DNA from: JARRJS01 sp037388885 | GTDB lineage: Bacteria; Gemmatimonadota; Gemmatimonadetes; Longimicrobiales; RSA9 | Length of the DNA: 17,938 nucleotides | Assembly (NCBI GenBank): GCA_037388885.1 | Contig: JARRJS010000056.1 | Location: 1-17,938, forward strand | Direction: 5' to 3' | Notes under the pieces: model-generated | Told to the model about the DNA's origin: nothing | What the model saw: only the letters and a program-made list of their open reading frames with translations | The model's database searches: none | Shown here: positions 15,912 to 17,938 of the stretch, one piece after another | How the letters are laid out: each line of letters begins with the position of its first letter | Numbering within the stretch: position 1 is the first letter of the stretch | Translations under genes and position numbers: made by a program

Positions 15912-16112
15912 TCAGGCCAGGCGCGCCAGGCACATGTAATAGCCGCCGACGCACCACCGGAGGGCCGCGTCGAAGTCGGAACCCCACAGGAACTCCTTCC
16001 TCACGCAGTCGAAGTAACCGTCGCTGCACGTGGCCTCGGCCGGAGCCGCGGACGCAAGCACGCCCGCCGTGATGGCGAGCACGCACAGGGGGGAGACAAT
16101 GAGTCGTTTCAT
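15912..16112 (-). CDS. Small secreted Cys-rich peptide (twin CX6C), copy A
   Basis: 66 residues. The signal peptide runs to about residue 27 (KRLIVSPLCVLAITAGVLAS, then AAPAEA). The mature peptide begins TCSDGYFDC, contains C29-x6-C36-x17-C54-x6-C61 and ends CLARLA. Compared with copy B, the cysteine spacings inside each pair, the Tyr-rich YY before the last Cys, and the final CLxRLA are kept, while most other positions differ. The two are therefore old duplicates under constraint on the cysteine frame, not a recent copy. The ATG at 16112 follows GGGAGGATCTC, a strong ribosome site. The mature peptide carries several acidic and aromatic residues and no obvious catalytic motif. It is the first gene of the cassette; function unknown. 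Confidence 0.8.
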   Translation of the reverse strand: MKRLIVSPLCVLAITAGVLASAAPAEATCSDGYFDCVRKEFLWGSDFDAALRWCVGGYYMCLARLA

Positions 16113-16200
16113 GAGATCCTCCCGATGGAAGCTGCAGGATGAGTGGTCCGTCGACGCCGTCGTCCGGCGAGCCTGCTGCCGTCGGCGTCGGAGGCATTCG

Positions 16201-16261
16201 CTGCGCGGTTCCGGATCCGCAGTCCCATTATCGGCACTGCGCCCGGGTCTTCAGAATGGCG
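16201..16261 (-). promoter_or_regulatory. Conserved upstream element, copy A
   Basis: This 61-nt counterpart of the block at 15835-15894 lies 88 bases before the peptide A ATG. The palindrome is degenerate here (GGTTCCGGATCC), while the flanking CTGCGC, CCCGGG and AGAATGGCG blocks are kept. On the minus strand it contains GATAAT (five of six matches to a sigma-70 -10) 17 bases after TCTGAA. The different distance to the start codon (88 versus 45) argues for a transcriptional signal rather than a translational one. Confidence 0.6.
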
Positions 16262-16287
16262 GGAAGGGACGGATGAACCGGCGGTGC

Positions 16288-16902
16288 TTACGTCTGTCCG
16301 GGGAACGCCTCCCGGTAGTCGTCCATGGCGGCCACGATGACCTGCTCGGCGTGCTCGCGGCCGTACTCCGGACCCACGGAGATGTCGGCGGGCTGGCCGG
16401 GCACCAGCTTGTAGGTCTGAAAGTAGTGCCTCAGGCGGTCCACCAACGGCTCCGGCAGCTGGCTGATGTCGGTGACGTGGGCCCAGATCGCGTCCTTCGC
16501 CAGCACGGCGATGATCTTGTCGTCGGCCTCGTGGGAGTCCAGCATGGGCAGGCCGCCGACCACGTGCGCCGTCAGAATGACCTCGGCACGATGGATGGGC
16601 CGATCACTCAACACACAGATGTCCAGCGGGTCGCCGTCGCCCCGGTGCGCACCTTCCATGAGGCCCCCCACCCGGTTTCCGCAGTACGTCCGCGGGATGA
16701 ATCCGTACAGCGTTGGCGGCTGGGACGATGTGAGCTGCGGCCGATCCACCCGCAGGTACCCCGTGACTTTGTCGATCTCGTATTTCACGAGGTCGAACGG
16801 GCAGATCTCGATATAGGCGTGGACGATGCCCGGAGCGCCCGGGCCGGCACTCAGGCCATGCCATGGGTGGGGCCGCCAGAGGCTGAAGGGTGCATCCGCC
16901 AT
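16288..16902 (-). CDS. ppa: Inorganic pyrophosphatase, family I
   Basis: 204 residues. It hydrolyses pyrophosphate to two phosphates in the cytosol, pulling biosynthetic reactions forward. The family signature DGDPLDICV is at 89-97, with metal-binding Asp89, Asp91 and Asp94. Other active-site residues are present: the KYEID segment (40-44), Arg51, YGFIPRTYCG (66-75), and DDKIIAVLAKD (127-137) with its Asp and Lys. The C-terminal part (LRHYFQTYKLVPG) is typical. The segment between YGFIPRTYCG and the signature differs from the E. coli enzyme, as in some divergent family I members. The ATG at 16902 follows AGGAGAA; a longer frame to 17091 has no ribosome site and lacks family homology. It is transcribed divergently from the DPP-IV-like gene. 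Confidence 0.93.
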   Translation of the reverse strand: MADAPFSLWRPHPWHGLSAGPGAPGIVHAYIEICPFDLVKYEIDKVTGYLRVDRPQLTSSQPPTLYGFIPRTYCGNRVGGLMEGAHRGDGDPLDICVLSDRPIHRAEVILTAHVVGGLPMLDSHEADDKIIAVLAKDAIWAHVTDISQLPEPLVDRLRHYFQTYKLVPGQPADISVGPEYGREHAEQVIVAAMDDYREAFPGQT

Positions 16903-17109
16903 GGGTTCTCCTCTCGCGCGGTTCAGTCGGGTCACCGGGATACGGTGCGCGTTCCGTGCCAACAAGACAACGGCCCGCACTCGCGGCCGGTCCGGAGATT
17001 GCGCAGCCCCGCGGACGTAGTCTTCCCTTTGCCCCGTGACCCCGTTCGCGCCATCATTCCCGGATCGCCCGACGCAAGCCGGGGCACGCACCCGAACCGT
17101 GATACGAAC
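16903..17109. other. Divergent intergenic region
   Basis: 207 bases between the pyrophosphatase and the peptidase gene, so promoters for both should lie here. On the minus strand TTGTTG and TATCCC are 17 bases apart but match consensus weakly. No confident site could be assigned for either gene. Confidence 0.3.
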
Positions 17110-17938
17110 GTGTCGACACCAGCTTCGAAGCTCACGACCCTCGCCCTGACCCTGCTGCTCGCCCTGCCGCCGCTGGCCGGCTGTGCCACCGCCTCGCAGG
17201 GCACGCCCGCACCCCAGACGCCCACACCCGCAGCTCAGACACCGACAACCCCGCGGGCGGTTTCGCAGCAGTCCGGCAAACAGCGGTTCGGCGACATGCT
17301 GGACGCGTTGCGCGCCTCGTCGACCCTACGCGGCCGGTCGGGCCCCAGGAGCGTCAACTGGATCGACGACGGCGACCGCTTCTCCTACAGCATGCGCAAT
17401 CCCCAGACCCGGCGCGAGGAGGTCCGGGTGTACGACCCGGCGACGGGCAGCGACACGCTCCTGTTCGACCCCAAGAACCTGACGCTGCCCGGCACCAATG
17501 AGCCGTTGCAGTACCGCTCGTTCCAATGGGCCCACGACTCGCGGCACCTGCTGTTTCAGACGGATTTCCGGCCCATTTACCGCCGATCCGGCATCTCCAA
17601 CTACTACCTCTACTCCTTGGCGGACCATTCGCTGCAGCTGGCGGCCAAGGACGCGCGCACGGCCGAGCTGTCGCCCGACGGCAAGCTGGTGGGCTACGAG
17701 CGCGGCGGGAACATGTTCGTCTACGACCTGGCGGCGAAGAAGGAAACGCAGCTGACCACCGGCGCGACGGACAGCATCTTCAACGGCGTGTACGACTGGG
17801 TGTACGAGGAGGAGTTCGGCGAGGCGCAGGCGTGGAAGTGGTCGCCCGACAGCCGGCGCATCGCGTTCTGGCAGACCAACGAGAGCGCCGTGCCTACCGT
17901 GCGGCTCACCGACTGGGCCGGCATGCACCCGGAGTGGG
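17110..17938 (+). CDS. DPP-IV-like S9B prolyl peptidase lipoprotein, N-terminal part
   Basis: 276 codons are visible and the frame runs off the window end. The GTG at 17110 starts a lipoprotein signal peptide: a hydrophobic core LALTLLLALP at 11-20 and a perfect lipobox LAGC with Cys25. A Thr/Pro/Gln-rich spacer to about residue 55 would hold the enzyme off the membrane. The rest is the DPP-IV propeller: RSFQWAHDSRHLLF, AELSPDGKLVGYERGGNMFV, then GVYDWVYEEEFGEAQAWKWS (226-245). The YEEEF at 232-236 matches the double-glutamate motif that binds the substrate's free N-terminus in DPP-IV. The catalytic Ser-Asp-His hydrolase domain would be downstream, outside the window. Expected role: removal of X-Pro dipeptides from peptides in the periplasm. 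The start has only a weak ribosome site, but the signal peptide supports it. Confidence 0.92.
   Translation, partial: MSTPASKLTTLALTLLLALPPLAGCATASQGTPAPQTPTPAAQTPTTPRAVSQQSGKQRFGDMLDALRASSTLRGRSGPRSVNWIDDGDRFSYSMRNPQTRREEVRVYDPATGSDTLLFDPKNLTLPGTNEPLQYRSFQWAHDSRHLLFQTDFRPIYRRSGISNYYLYSLADHSLQLAAKDARTAELSPDGKLVGYERGGNMFVYDLAAKKETQLTTGATDSIFNGVYDWVYEEEFGEAQAWKWSPDSRRIAFWQTNESAVPTVRLTDWAGMHPEW

Overview
This is high-GC bacterial chromosome with short gaps, strong Shine-Dalgarno sites and frequent 4-25 nt gene overlaps. Several families together suggest a Gemmatimonadota (or Acidobacteriota-like) host: an ADOP-type duplicated permease, a V/A-type ATPase with an ...I-K gene end, a DPP-IV-like lipoprotein peptidase and a periplasmic gluzincin. 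That assignment is inference from gene content, with no phylogenetic marker in the window.

Layout. 1-1190: the 3' end of a V/A-type ATPase operon (subunit I, partial; proteolipid K) closed by a strong hairpin. 1211-6445 (minus strand): an outer-membrane-type barrel protein with a proline-rich linker and a SPOR-like C-terminus, then a translationally coupled two-component pair (receiver-HD-GYP regulator and membrane histidine kinase), then a DUF2461 protein. 6767-9235: a large ADOP permease. 9236-9554: a non-coding stretch bounded by near-perfect inverted repeats and holding a 24-bp palindrome. 9555-11000: a CoA-binding protein, a three-hairpin array, an Smr protein and a small secreted protein. 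11190-12008: a secreted zinc peptidase. 12009-12637: a possible small ORF and tRNA-Ala(UGC) with its terminator. 12638-13231: a SAM methyltransferase. 13228-16261 (minus strand): the most unusual part of the window. 16288-17938: family I inorganic pyrophosphatase, then the start of a DPP-IV-like peptidase transcribed divergently.

The unusual cassette (minus strand, in transcription order) is two paralogous 66-69 residue secreted peptides, a beta-propeller-like exported protein, an ABC ATPase and an ABC-2-like permease. Both peptides have a Sec signal, an identical twin CX6C cysteine pattern and a shared C-terminal CLxRLA. The first three genes have near-identical GGGAGG ribosome sites. The last three are joined by an 11 nt gap (peptide to propeller gene) and overlaps of 25 and 22 nt. 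Each peptide gene is preceded by a copy of a conserved 60-nt element. I do not recognise this combination as a named system. A working guess is a secreted disulfide-hairpin peptide system with a dedicated surface or periplasmic propeller partner and a transporter.

No rRNA, CRISPR array, transposase, integrase or phage gene was seen.
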